Notes under the pieces: generated by a model
The model's input: the letters and a program-made list of their open reading frames with translations, nothing else
Told to the model about the DNA's origin: nothing
Database searches by the model: none
Program-made: the position numbers and the translations under genes
In this document: positions 7,042-13,293 of the stretch, in pieces
Numbering within the stretch: the first letter of the stretch is position 1
Layout: every line of letters begins with the position of its first letter
NCBI GenBank assembly: GCA_022563285.1
Contig: JADFNQ010000009.1
Location: 1-15,249 of the forward strand
From: Chloroflexota bacterium
GTDB lineage: Bacteria > Chloroflexota > Dehalococcoidia > SM23-28-2 > RBG-16-64-32
Length of the DNA stretch: 15,249 nucleotides
Direction: 5' to 3'

Positions 7042-7293
7042 ATGCCCCTGTTTATGGACGTGCACCACAAGGTTGATGGCCTCACGGCGAAGGCGGTGGC
7101 CGAGGCGCATCAGGGAGACCTGGAAACGCAGGGCAAGCACGGTGTCAATTACCTGAAGTACTGGTTCAACGACCAAACGGGCCGAGTCTACTGCCTCGTC
7201 GATGCCCCCAGCAAGGAGGCCGCAGAGGCTGTTCACCGCGAGGCGCATGGCTTGGTGGCTGACGAGATCATGGAGGTACAGGAAGGGTCGTAG
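7042..7293 (+). CDS. DUF4242 family protein, SCO4226-like nickel-binding ferredoxin-fold protein
   Basis: An 83-residue protein that matches the DUF4242 pattern: MPLFMDVHH at the N-terminus, then AEAHQGDL, GVNYLKYWFND, VYCLVDAPSKEAAEAVHREAHG and a short acidic end. DUF4242 proteins are small dimeric ferredoxin-like alpha/beta barrels, and Streptomyces SCO4226 of this family binds nickel. Candidate metal ligands here are H8, H9, H23, H65, H69 and C51. It is cytoplasmic with no signal peptide. The physiological role of the family is poorly known. I chose ATG 7042 rather than an upstream ATG at 6994 because the family begins M-P-x-F/Y-M-D, GGAGGG lies 5 bases before it, and the 6994 start would precede the promoter's TATAAT. 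It is a single-gene unit with its own strong promoter, convergent with rluD. Confidence 0.85.
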   Translation: MPLFMDVHHKVDGLTAKAVAEAHQGDLETQGKHGVNYLKYWFNDQTGRVYCLVDAPSKEAAEAVHREAHGLVADEIMEVQEGS

Positions 7294-7320
7294 CAACCTC
7301 CGCCCTCCGCCGCAGTCATC

Positions 7321-7357
7321 GCGGGTAGCGGGCGCTACGCACCGCGTTTTACCTTTT
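7321..7357 (+). terminator. Weak terminator-like hairpin after the DUF4242 gene
   Basis: GTAGC-GGGC-GCTAC (7325-7338), which can be widened to an 8-bp stem with a 2-base bulge, is followed by GTTTTACCTTTT (T-runs 7347-7350 and 7354-7357). The T-runs lie 8 or more bases after the stem, so this is weaker than a textbook intrinsic terminator. It overlaps the end of rluD on the other strand. Confidence 0.28.
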
Positions 7358-8237
7358 CTAGCGCCGTCCGCAGGTCCGGAGGCAGCGGCGACTCGAACTC
7401 CACCACGCGGCCGCTGGAGGGAAGATCGAAAGCCAGCCGCCAGGCGTGCAGGAACTGCCGCTCTACCATAGGCGAACGCTTCCCGTAGACGGCGTCGCCG
7501 ACGACGGGATGGCCGATGGCGGCCAGGTGGACGCGTATCTGGTGAGTGCGGCCGGTAATGGGCTCCACCTCCAGCAGGGTGAACCTGTCCAGCGCCTCGC
7601 GGACGCGGTACTTCGTCTCCGCCTCGCGTCCACCGGCGACCACCGCCATCTTCTTGCGGCTGCGCGGATGCCGGCCGATAGGGGCCTCGATGGTGCCCTG
7701 GGCGGGCTGTGGGACGCCTTGCACCAGCGCCAGGTACGTCTTGCGCACCTGCCGCTCCTTGAGCTGTCGTGTCAGGTCGGTTCGAGCGCGCTCGTTCCGG
7801 GCGACGACCAGCAGGCCCGAGGTGTCCTTGTCCAGACGGTGGACGATCCCCGGCCGTATGTTGTCTCGGGAAGCGGCGAGCTCCGGCACCAGGGTGAGGA
7901 GGGCGTTGACGAGCGTACCGCTGGGATGCCCCGGCGCCGGGTGAACGGTGAGCCCCGCCGGCTTATCGACGACGATGATGTCCTCGTCCTGGTAGATGAT
8001 GGCGAGGGGAATCCGTTCTGCCTCCAGCTTCGCCGCCTCGCTTGGCGGCAGGGTGGCGATAACCCGGGCGCCAGCGGCGAGACGGTGGGACGGCCGCTCC
8101 TGCCGTCCGTCTACAGTCACCAGACCGTCATCGATAAGGCGGCGGGCCTGGCTGCGCGAAAGGTCTCGGGCAAGGCGGGCGAGGAAGACGTCCAGCCTCT
8201 CGCCCGGCCTATCCGCGGTCAGCTCCAGCTTCTTCAT
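7335..8237 (-). CDS. rluD: RluD-type 23S rRNA pseudouridine synthase
   Basis: A 300-residue RluA-family pseudouridine synthase, in which a uridine in rRNA is isomerised to pseudouridine. The N-terminal S4 RNA-binding domain (about 12-65) shows RLDVFLARLARDLSRSQARRLIDDGLV. The catalytic domain has DEDIIVVDKPAGLTVHP (85-100) and the family signature HRLDKDTSG (133-141) with catalytic Asp136. The RTHQIRVHLA motif follows, with HPVVGDAVYG next to it. S4 domain plus RluA core is the RluC/RluD arrangement; the exact target uridines are not readable from sequence. The start MKKLEL fits the family. It overlaps the end of lspA by 29 bases and lacks a good Shine-Dalgarno, so translation is probably coupled to lspA. 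An upstream in-frame start at 8294 would add 19 residues lying inside lspA and is unlikely. The lspA-rluD order is common in bacteria. Confidence 0.92.
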   Translation of the reverse strand: MKKLELTADRPGERLDVFLARLARDLSRSQARRLIDDGLVTVDGRQERPSHRLAAGARVIATLPPSEAAKLEAERIPLAIIYQDEDIIVVDKPAGLTVHPAPGHPSGTLVNALLTLVPELAASRDNIRPGIVHRLDKDTSGLLVVARNERARTDLTRQLKERQVRKTYLALVQGVPQPAQGTIEAPIGRHPRSRKKMAVVAGGREAETKYRVREALDRFTLLEVEPITGRTHQIRVHLAAIGHPVVGDAVYGKRSPMVERQFLHAWRLAFDLPSSGRVVEFESPLPPDLRTALEKVKRGA

Positions 8238-8751
8238 GTTCGGTTTTGGGCGGCGGGCGCTCGGCGAACAGGGCGTAGCCCAGGAGCAGGACAACGATGC
8301 CGACGGTGATGGAGGAGTCCGCCACGTTAAAGGAAGGCCAGAACGGGAAGTCGATGAAGTCGGTCACCCTCCCCAGGCGCACGCGGTCCACCAGGTTCCC
8401 GACAGCGCCCCCCAGCATCATGCCGATGGCGATGGGCGCCACCAGATGATCGAAGGGCGGGTAGCGGTAGTAGAGATAGATTGCGGCAACGCCGATGACG
8501 GTGGTGACGATGAGGAAGCCGGTCTGGTCTTTCAGTATGCCGAACGCTGCGCCGGTATTGGTGACGTGATGCAGCCGGACAGGCCAGTCGTCCGGCCAGG
8601 TGTCGCCGCGGTCCATGAACGTGCGGATCAACTCCTTGGTGATCTGGTCAAGGCCGAGGACGATGAGGGCGGCGCCGGCGAAGAGGGCGCGCCTTGGCCG
8701 GGGGGAGGCGGGTGTAGGGGCAGAGGGGTTCGTCGCATCGGCGGTGCGCAT
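8209..8751 (-). CDS. lspA: Lipoprotein signal peptidase (signal peptidase II)
   Basis: A 180-residue polytopic membrane aspartyl protease that cuts the signal peptide from prolipoproteins after diacylglyceryl transfer to the lipobox cysteine. All LspA motifs are visible: LDQITKELI (34-42), NTGAAFGIL (65-73), GNLVDRVRLGRVTDFIDF (118-135) and FNVADSSI (141-148). The catalytic pair should be D131 (VTDF) and D145 (ADS). About four membrane helices can be drawn (22-38, 78-95, 102-122, 146-163). The first 20 residues are a Pro/Ala-rich cytoplasmic extension and the last 15 a charged tail, making it slightly longer than typical. The start ATG has no Shine-Dalgarno; TATCAT lies 7 bases upstream, suggesting a leaderless transcript. 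It is the first gene of an lspA-rluD operon. A likely client, the lipoprotein at 13294, lies in this window. Confidence 0.95.
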   Translation of the reverse strand: MRTADATNPSAPTPASPRPRRALFAGAALIVLGLDQITKELIRTFMDRGDTWPDDWPVRLHHVTNTGAAFGILKDQTGFLIVTTVIGVAAIYLYYRYPPFDHLVAPIAIGMMLGGAVGNLVDRVRLGRVTDFIDFPFWPSFNVADSSITVGIVVLLLGYALFAERPPPKTEHEEAGADRG

Positions 8752-8758
8752 CGCTTCG

Positions 8759-8764
8759 ATGATA
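8759..8764 (-). promoter_or_regulatory. -10-like box of lspA
   Basis: TATCAT on the minus strand ends 7 bases before the lspA ATG. This would place transcription start at or next to the start codon. No good -35 is seen at the usual spacing. Confidence 0.35.
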
Positions 8765-8800
8765 GCACGGGGGTCGCCGGGAGGACGGGCGTCAGATACG

Positions 8801-8849
8801 CTCAGGTTTGACGCTAGCTATGGGCGGTTGTTATCCTCAGTTTGACGCC
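8801..8849 (+). repeat. Tandem direct repeat across the operon promoter
   Basis: CTCAGGTTTGACGC (8801-8814) recurs as CTCAGTTTGACGC (8836-8848). The copies differ by one inserted G and start 35 bases apart. The first copy contains the -35 box and the second begins at the end of the -10 box, so a protein bound to both would straddle the promoter. This is a candidate operator for the molybdoenzyme operon. Confidence 0.45.
8808..8837 (+). promoter_or_regulatory. Promoter of the three-gene molybdoenzyme operon
   Basis: TTGACG (8808-8813), 18-base spacer, TATCCT (8832-8837). Transcription would begin near 8844, about 35 bases before the TTG start codon, leaving room for the GGAAAGG ribosome binding site near 8862-8868. 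Confidence 0.5.
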
Positions 8850-8878
8850 TTGTCGCTCGCTGGAAAGGCCACCGTCAA

Positions 8879-9481
8879 TTGGCATTCGACCTACTATCGC
8901 GTCGCTCCAAGGACAGAGAGAAATACGGGGACCGGCTGCCACCGGGCCAGAAGGTGGTGAACGACTGGCCGGTACTGACCTACGGCGGCACGCCGCAGAT
9001 TGACCTGGAAACCTGGCGGCTGCGCATATTCGGCGCCGTGGATCGCGAAATGGAGCTCACCTGGGAACAGTTTCAGGCTCTCCCCAGCGCTACGGTGACC
9101 TGTGACATCCACTGCGTGACCGCCTGGAGCCGCATGGACAACGAGTTCGAGGGCGTCCTCTTCCAAGAGCTGCTCAACCACTTTCGACCGCTGCCTTCCG
9201 CAGGCCACGTTATGGCGCATTGCTACGGCGGCTACACGACCAACCTGCCTCTGTTCGACCTGATGCGCGAGAACGTGCTCCTGGCCTACAAGCACGACGG
9301 CGAGGAGCTGACGCCGTCTCACGGCGGGCCCCTGCGCCTGGTCGTACCCCACCTCTACTTCTGGAAGAGCGCGAAGTGGCTGCGCGGCCTGGAGTTCATC
9401 GAGAAGGAGGAGCCGGGCTTCTGGGAGGTTTACGGCTACCACCTGCGTGGTGACCCCTGGAAGGAGGAACGCTACTCGTGA
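8879..9481 (+). CDS. Sulfite oxidase-like molybdopterin oxidoreductase (cytoplasmic)
   Basis: A 200-residue protein consisting only of the oxidoreductase molybdopterin-binding (sulfite oxidase/YedY) fold. Cys79 in CDIHCVTAWS matches the cysteine that ligates molybdenum in this superfamily. The later SHGGPLRLVVPHLYFWKSAKW is the second family signature. It lacks the heme-b5 and dimerisation domains of animal sulfite oxidase, and it has no Tat or Sec signal peptide, so it is probably cytoplasmic. The substrate is unknown: the family includes sulfite dehydrogenases and methionine-sulfoxide reductases. The start is TTG, the first possible start after an in-frame stop at 8843, with GGAAAGG about 10 bases upstream. 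It is the first gene of an operon; its TGA overlaps the GTG of the next gene by four bases (GTGA), a sign of tight coupling. Confidence 0.85.
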   Translation: MAFDLLSRRSKDREKYGDRLPPGQKVVNDWPVLTYGGTPQIDLETWRLRIFGAVDREMELTWEQFQALPSATVTCDIHCVTAWSRMDNEFEGVLFQELLNHFRPLPSAGHVMAHCYGGYTTNLPLFDLMRENVLLAYKHDGEELTPSHGGPLRLVVPHLYFWKSAKWLRGLEFIEKEEPGFWEVYGYHLRGDPWKEERYS

Positions 9482-10614
9482 CTGGCGCATCACCGATCCC
9501 GGTACAGATAGACGATCCGGTGAACGTCTCCATCCTTGCCGTCTCCGAGGACAAGCTGGAGGGGTTCCAGCGCGATCCGTTCGGTGAGATCTCAGAGCGA
9601 TCTGGCGTCGACCTGGACGTGGTGATAGGGCGCATCCGGGCCGCGCTGGAGGCCGGCATCATCCGGCGGGTTCGGCAGACCCTGCTCTCGACGAACCTGG
9701 CGCAGGGCGCTCTGGTGGCCTGGCAGGTACCGCCAGCCAGGCTCCACGCCGCCTTCGACTTCATGTTCCAGGAGGACCCGTTCAGCGGACACGTCGTGAT
9801 CCGCACCGCCGATGCCGACGCGCCAGGCGCCAACTACAAGCTCTGGACGACTCTCAAGGTGCCGCAGGGATACTCGATCGAGAGGCATGCCGACTATCTG
9901 CAGGCGCAGACCGGCGCGGAGCGCTACCGCCTGATGCCGGCGAAAGCGATATTCGCGCTGGGGGTCGGCCACACGCGGCGGCGGGGCATGGAACCGGGCA
10001 GCAAATCGGATGGGCTGGCCGAGGTGAACAACATCGAGGTCATTGAGCTGAGCGAACTTGAGTGGCGGGTGCTGATCGCGCTGAAGCGGGAGTTCACACC
10101 CGAAGAGATCGTGCCTGACCTCTGGCGGGCCCGCGCTGAAGAGGCGGGCGTGCCGCTGGCGACGTTCTACGAGATCGCCGAATCGCTGAGCCAGCGAAAG
10201 GTGATCGGGCGGTTCTCCACCTTCCTCGAGCACGTAAAGCCCGTCGCGGGCGGGCAGCGAGTCACCCGCTACAACGCCCTGTTCCACTGGGCGGTGCCAC
10301 CCGGCCGGGAGGTCGAAGCTGGCCGGGAGGTGGGCCGCCACCACATCCTGACCCACTGCTACTGGCGGGAAGCCGGGGAGGGGTTCCCGAACGTGAACCT
10401 GATGGCCGTGACACACGGCACGGAGAAGGCGCGAGTCCTAGAGCACAAGGCGGCGATCGACGCCCACCTGGGGTCCGTCGGGATCCCCGTGAGCTACACG
10501 AACGTGTTCTGGGGGGGGCGCAGCGAGATCAAGCCCTCCGAGATCGCGCCCTTCGCGTACCGGGAGTGGTGCGAGAAGGTGGGGCTCGATCCCGAGGCGA
10601 TGCGCGCCTCGTAG
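9478..10614 (+). CDS. Two-domain siroheme decarboxylase-like/Lrp-like protein (AhbA-AhbB-type fusion)
   Basis: A 378-residue protein holding two copies of the Lrp/AsnC-like unit used by siroheme decarboxylases (AhbA/AhbB, NirD/L/G/H). Each copy is a helix-turn-helix-like part plus an alpha/beta ligand domain. In the first, DPFGEISERSGVDLDVVIGRIRAALEAGIIRR (33-64) leads to ALVAWQVP (78-85), HVVIR (105-109) and NYKLWTTLKVP (119-129), the AhbA-like order. In the second, LSELEWRVLIALKREF (191-206) leads to RFSTFLEH (245-252), NALFHWAVP (266-274), HCYWR (293-297) and NVNLMAVTHG (305-314), the AhbB-like order. The H-x-x-x-R signature is kept in both halves. In known systems AhbA and AhbB remove two carboxylates from siroheme to give 12,18-didecarboxysiroheme. 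A transcription-factor role is the alternative. GTG start overlapping the upstream stop, with GGAGG 10 bases before it. Family assignment is from motif memory and is fairly firm; the enzymatic role is inferred. Confidence 0.75.
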   Translation: MTGASPIPVQIDDPVNVSILAVSEDKLEGFQRDPFGEISERSGVDLDVVIGRIRAALEAGIIRRVRQTLLSTNLAQGALVAWQVPPARLHAAFDFMFQEDPFSGHVVIRTADADAPGANYKLWTTLKVPQGYSIERHADYLQAQTGAERYRLMPAKAIFALGVGHTRRRGMEPGSKSDGLAEVNNIEVIELSELEWRVLIALKREFTPEEIVPDLWRARAEEAGVPLATFYEIAESLSQRKVIGRFSTFLEHVKPVAGGQRVTRYNALFHWAVPPGREVEAGREVGRHHILTHCYWREAGEGFPNVNLMAVTHGTEKARVLEHKAAIDAHLGSVGIPVSYTNVFWGGRSEIKPSEIAPFAYREWCEKVGLDPEAMRAS

Positions 10615-10620
10615 GGTGAG

Positions 10621-11724
10621 ATGAGCGACTACGGGAAGGACCGCCCCGCCGACGATACGCCCTACGAGCGTATGCGCTACTACATCCGGGAGATCGGTCA
10701 GGGGCCGAAGGCCTGCCGCGACCTCACCCGCGAGGAGGCGCGGGACGGTATGGAGATGATCCTGCGCCAGGAGGTTACGCGGGCGCAGATGGGCGGCTTC
10801 CTCCTTGTCCAGCGATTCAAGGGCGAGTCGCCGGAGGAGCTCCTGGGCTTCGCAGACGCCATCCGCGCGCACGCTCGACAGATCGAGCCGCGTGTGGACG
10901 GGCTGCTGGACATCGGCAGCCCATACGACGGCCGCAAGCGCAGCCTGGTGGTCAGCCCGGCGGCGTCTATCGTCGCCTGCGCAGCCGGTGTACCCGTGGT
11001 GATGCACGGCGAGAAGGAGATGGGCCCCAAGCACGGCGTCCCTGTGGGCGACGTGCTGGAGGCGCTTGGTGTGGACGTGGACGCTGAGCCGGAGGGGGTC
11101 CGGCGCAGCATCGAGGAGGAGGGCTTCGGGTACATGCGCTCGGCCCGGTTCATCCCTGACCTGTACGCCCTCAAGGAGGTACGGGAGGAGATCGCCCTGC
11201 GCAGCAACATCCACACTATCGAGAAGCTGTACAACCTGGCCGGGGCCTCCTACAGCCTCATCGGCCTCACCCACCTGCCGTACATGGAGAAGATGCTGGA
11301 GGCGGTGAAGCAGATGGGCTTCCGCCGCATCATGATCGTCCAGGGGATCGAGGGGAACGAGGACGCTCCGACCTCGCGTCCGTGTCGCGTCTTCGAGTGG
11401 GCGGGCGGCGATATGCAGGAGTACCGGCTAAACCCCAAGGATTATGACCTCGTGCCGGCGTCACAGGAGGAGATGGCCGGGGGCGACGCCGCCTACAACG
11501 CGCGGGTCTGCGTCGCCGTGCTGGAAGGAGAGCCCGGCCCTCACCGCGACCTCGTCTGCCTGAACGCCGGGCTCCGCCTCTACCTGGCGGAGCGCTGCGC
11601 CGATATCGGTGAGGGGATCACGATGGCGCGCGCCGCTATCGATTCCGGGGCCGCGCGGTCGAAGCTGGAGGCGCTGCGGAAACACGCGCCGAGACCGTCT
11701 GGACAGGCCCGCACAACCGTTTGA
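10621..11724 (+). CDS. TrpD2/YbiB-like glycosyltransferase family 3 protein with degenerate active site
   Basis: A 367-residue protein with the anthranilate phosphoribosyltransferase fold. It has an N-terminal helical domain (about 14-90: YIREIGQGPKACRDLTREEA, MGGFLLVQRFKGES) and an alpha/beta domain after DIGSPYDGRKRSL (97-109). The GTGGD phosphate-binding motif of true TrpD is replaced by DIGSPYDG, and the PRPP loop by MHGEKEMGPKHGVPVGDVLEALG (128-150). The HTIEKLYNLAG and IVQGIEGNED segments resemble TrpD2/YbiB proteins. E. coli YbiB of this type binds nucleic acid rather than making tryptophan, and YbiB-type genes occur in some nitrate/nitrite assimilation operons (as I recall). No trp genes are nearby. 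ATG follows the upstream stop by six bases with AGGG in front, so it is the last gene of the operon. Anthranilate transferase activity is unlikely; actual function is unknown. Confidence 0.78.
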   Translation: MSDYGKDRPADDTPYERMRYYIREIGQGPKACRDLTREEARDGMEMILRQEVTRAQMGGFLLVQRFKGESPEELLGFADAIRAHARQIEPRVDGLLDIGSPYDGRKRSLVVSPAASIVACAAGVPVVMHGEKEMGPKHGVPVGDVLEALGVDVDAEPEGVRRSIEEEGFGYMRSARFIPDLYALKEVREEIALRSNIHTIEKLYNLAGASYSLIGLTHLPYMEKMLEAVKQMGFRRIMIVQGIEGNEDAPTSRPCRVFEWAGGDMQEYRLNPKDYDLVPASQEEMAGGDAAYNARVCVAVLEGEPGPHRDLVCLNAGLRLYLAERCADIGEGITMARAAIDSGAARSKLEALRKHAPRPSGQARTTV

Positions 11725-11750
11725 CCCTCGCCGCCGCCGCTCGGTAGAAT
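11721..11750 (+). promoter_or_regulatory. Promoter of the 145-residue gene, overlapping the upstream stop codon
   Basis: TTGACC (11721-11726), 18-base spacer, TAGAAT (11745-11750). The -35 contains the TGA stop of the TrpD2-like gene. Transcription would start near 11757, only about three bases before the ATG at 11760, so the mRNA would be essentially leaderless. Confidence 0.62.
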
Positions 11751-11759
11751 TGCTTTGTA

Positions 11760-12197
11760 ATGGATGACTACGGACTCGACTTGGACGAGGTGGCGCGCGT
11801 CATCGCCGCCGCCGAAGTCCTGGTGGTACGCTTCGCGATCCTGGACAAGCGCCTGCTGATCGATGCCCGGACGAGCGACACCGAAGGCCCGGTGATCGCC
11901 GTCGTTCCCAAGGCGAGCTCCGTGGAGGAGCGTTTCAAGGCGCTGAAGAAGCTGCGGCCCCGTCTGCCGCTGCCCGAAAAGATCATGTCCTTCATGTGGC
12001 CGCGCCAGATGGAGACGTTCCGCGACTCCGGCCTCTGGGACAAGATCGAAGGCCGGATGGTGAGCCTTGGCGGCGAGCAGATGCTGGAGGTATGCAAGGC
12101 GGTGTTCGAGGAGCTGGAACGGGAGGAGAAGGCGGAGGTCGTGGCCGCCATCCGCGGTAGTGAGACTTACCAGTCTCTTTGGGAACGCTCCGGCTGA
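11760..12197 (+). CDS. Hypothetical protein (145 residues)
   Basis: I do not recognise the family. It is a soluble mixed alpha/beta protein. A beta-rich first half has LVVRFAILDKRLLIDARTS and GPVIAVVPKAS. A basic stretch follows at about 59-68 (FKALKKLRPRLP), then a helical C-terminal half with aromatic-rich FMWPRQMETF and helix LEVCKAVFEELEREEKAEVVAAIRG. There is no signal peptide and no membrane segment, and just one Cys. It begins MDDYGLDLDEVARVIAAAEVL at an ATG with no Shine-Dalgarno but with a good promoter just upstream. An intrinsic terminator follows, so it seems to be a single-gene unit between the molybdoenzyme operon and ltaE. Length, composition and its own promoter and terminator support a real gene. 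No function is proposed. Confidence 0.72.
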   Translation: MDDYGLDLDEVARVIAAAEVLVVRFAILDKRLLIDARTSDTEGPVIAVVPKASSVEERFKALKKLRPRLPLPEKIMSFMWPRQMETFRDSGLWDKIEGRMVSLGGEQMLEVCKAVFEELEREEKAEVVAAIRGSETYQSLWERSG

Positions 12198-12218
12198 GCG
12201 GAAGCGCAGGATGAGCGC

Positions 12219-12253
12219 AGGGCCGCCGCGTGAGGCCGGGGCCCTCTTTTTTT
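12219..12253 (+). terminator. Intrinsic terminator almost touching the ltaE start codon
   Basis: AGGGCC (12219-12224) pairs with GGCCCT (12240-12245). An inner GCC/GGC pairing can lengthen the stem with a bulge. A run of seven T follows at 12247-12253. It ends the 11760 gene's transcript 22 bases after that gene's stop codon, yet its T-run ends only five bases before the ltaE ATG. Confidence 0.68.
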
Positions 12254-12258
12254 GAGCG

Positions 12259-13287
12259 ATGAAGAGCATAGACCTGAGGAGCGACACCGTCACCCTGCCG
12301 CCGCCGGAGATGCGAAAGGCGATCGCGGAGGCGGAGCTGGGAGACGACGTGTTCGGCGACGACCCCACCGTAAACCGCCTGGAGGCGATATCGGCGGAGG
12401 TGATGGGCAAGGAGGCCGCTCTCCTCACCACCAGCGGCACGCAGAGCAACCTCACGGCGCTGCTGTCCCACTGCCAGAGCGGTGACGAGGTGATCGTAGG
12501 GGACGAGGCGCACATACTGCACTTCGAGGCGGGAGGCGCTTTTGCCCTGGGCGGGCTGGGGCTGCGGACCGTCCACAACGATGAGCGCGGACGGCTGGAC
12601 CTGGACGAGGTGCGGCAGGCTGTCCGGAGCCGCGACGTCCACTTTCCTCCCACGGGCCTCATCTGCGTGGAGAACACCCACAACCGCTGCGGCGGCAGTG
12701 TCCTCAGCGAGGATGACCTCGCTGCCGTCCGGGCGCTCGCGGACGAATACGGTCTACCGGTGCACCTGGACGGGGCGCGTCTGTTCAACGCCGCGGTGGC
12801 CCTGGAGCTACCGGCGTCCCGCCTAGCGCAGTACGCGGACTCTGTCTCCTTCAGCCTGTGCAAAGGGCTGGCCTGTCCCATAGGCTCCCTCCTCTGCGGC
12901 AGCCGGGAGCTCATCCACCGGGCCAGACGGTTCCGGAAGATGCTGGGCGGCGGCATGCGCCAGGCGGGTATCATCGCGGCCGCCGGCGTATACGCCCTGG
13001 AGAACATGGTGGACCGTCTGGCTGATGACCACGCGAACGCCCGAGTCCTGGCGGAAGGCCTGGCGGGCATCCCCGGGGTCAACCTTATACCGCCGCAGAC
13101 GAACCTCGTCTACTTCACCGCTGAGGGATGGGACCTGGGAGAGCTGGTACGGCGCCTGGGCGGCCAGGGGATCATTTGTCTGAACGAAGGTGGGGCCATC
13201 CGGATGGTCACCCACTACGGCATCGATCGCGGCGATGTTGAAGAGGCGGCGTTGGATGTACGGTCGCTGCTGGAAAAGCGAGCCTGA
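12259..13287 (+). CDS. ltaE: Low-specificity L-threonine aldolase
   Basis: A 342-residue PLP enzyme of fold type I that cleaves L-threonine or L-allo-threonine to glycine and acetaldehyde in the cytoplasm. The N-terminus SIDLRSDTVTLPPPEMRKA is the family hallmark. TTSGTQSNLTAL (57-68) binds the PLP phosphate and the ring-stacking His is H84 in GDEAHILHFE. VENTHNRCGG (137-146) follows, D171 and R174 lie in HLDGARLFNA, and the Schiff-base Lys is K202 in SLCKGLACPIGS. Length is normal. ATG 12259 agrees with the family N-terminus, but it has almost no leader: a terminator ends five bases upstream and no good Shine-Dalgarno is present. Expression may rely on read-through or an unseen promoter. The lipoprotein gene follows after six bases, so the two are likely co-transcribed. 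Some close relatives act on other beta-hydroxy-amino acids. Confidence 0.94.
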   Translation: MKSIDLRSDTVTLPPPEMRKAIAEAELGDDVFGDDPTVNRLEAISAEVMGKEAALLTTSGTQSNLTALLSHCQSGDEVIVGDEAHILHFEAGGAFALGGLGLRTVHNDERGRLDLDEVRQAVRSRDVHFPPTGLICVENTHNRCGGSVLSEDDLAAVRALADEYGLPVHLDGARLFNAAVALELPASRLAQYADSVSFSLCKGLACPIGSLLCGSRELIHRARRFRKMLGGGMRQAGIIAAAGVYALENMVDRLADDHANARVLAEGLAGIPGVNLIPPQTNLVYFTAEGWDLGELVRRLGGQGIICLNEGGAIRMVTHYGIDRGDVEEAALDVRSLLEKRA

Positions 13288-13293
13288 GGGGCT

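Noticed and set aside
11580..13082. 500-codon open frame on the minus strand
   Set aside because: It is antisense to the 145-residue gene and ltaE, both well supported. Its translation is Ser/Arg/Pro-rich and matches no domain. Long antisense frames are expected in GC-rich DNA.
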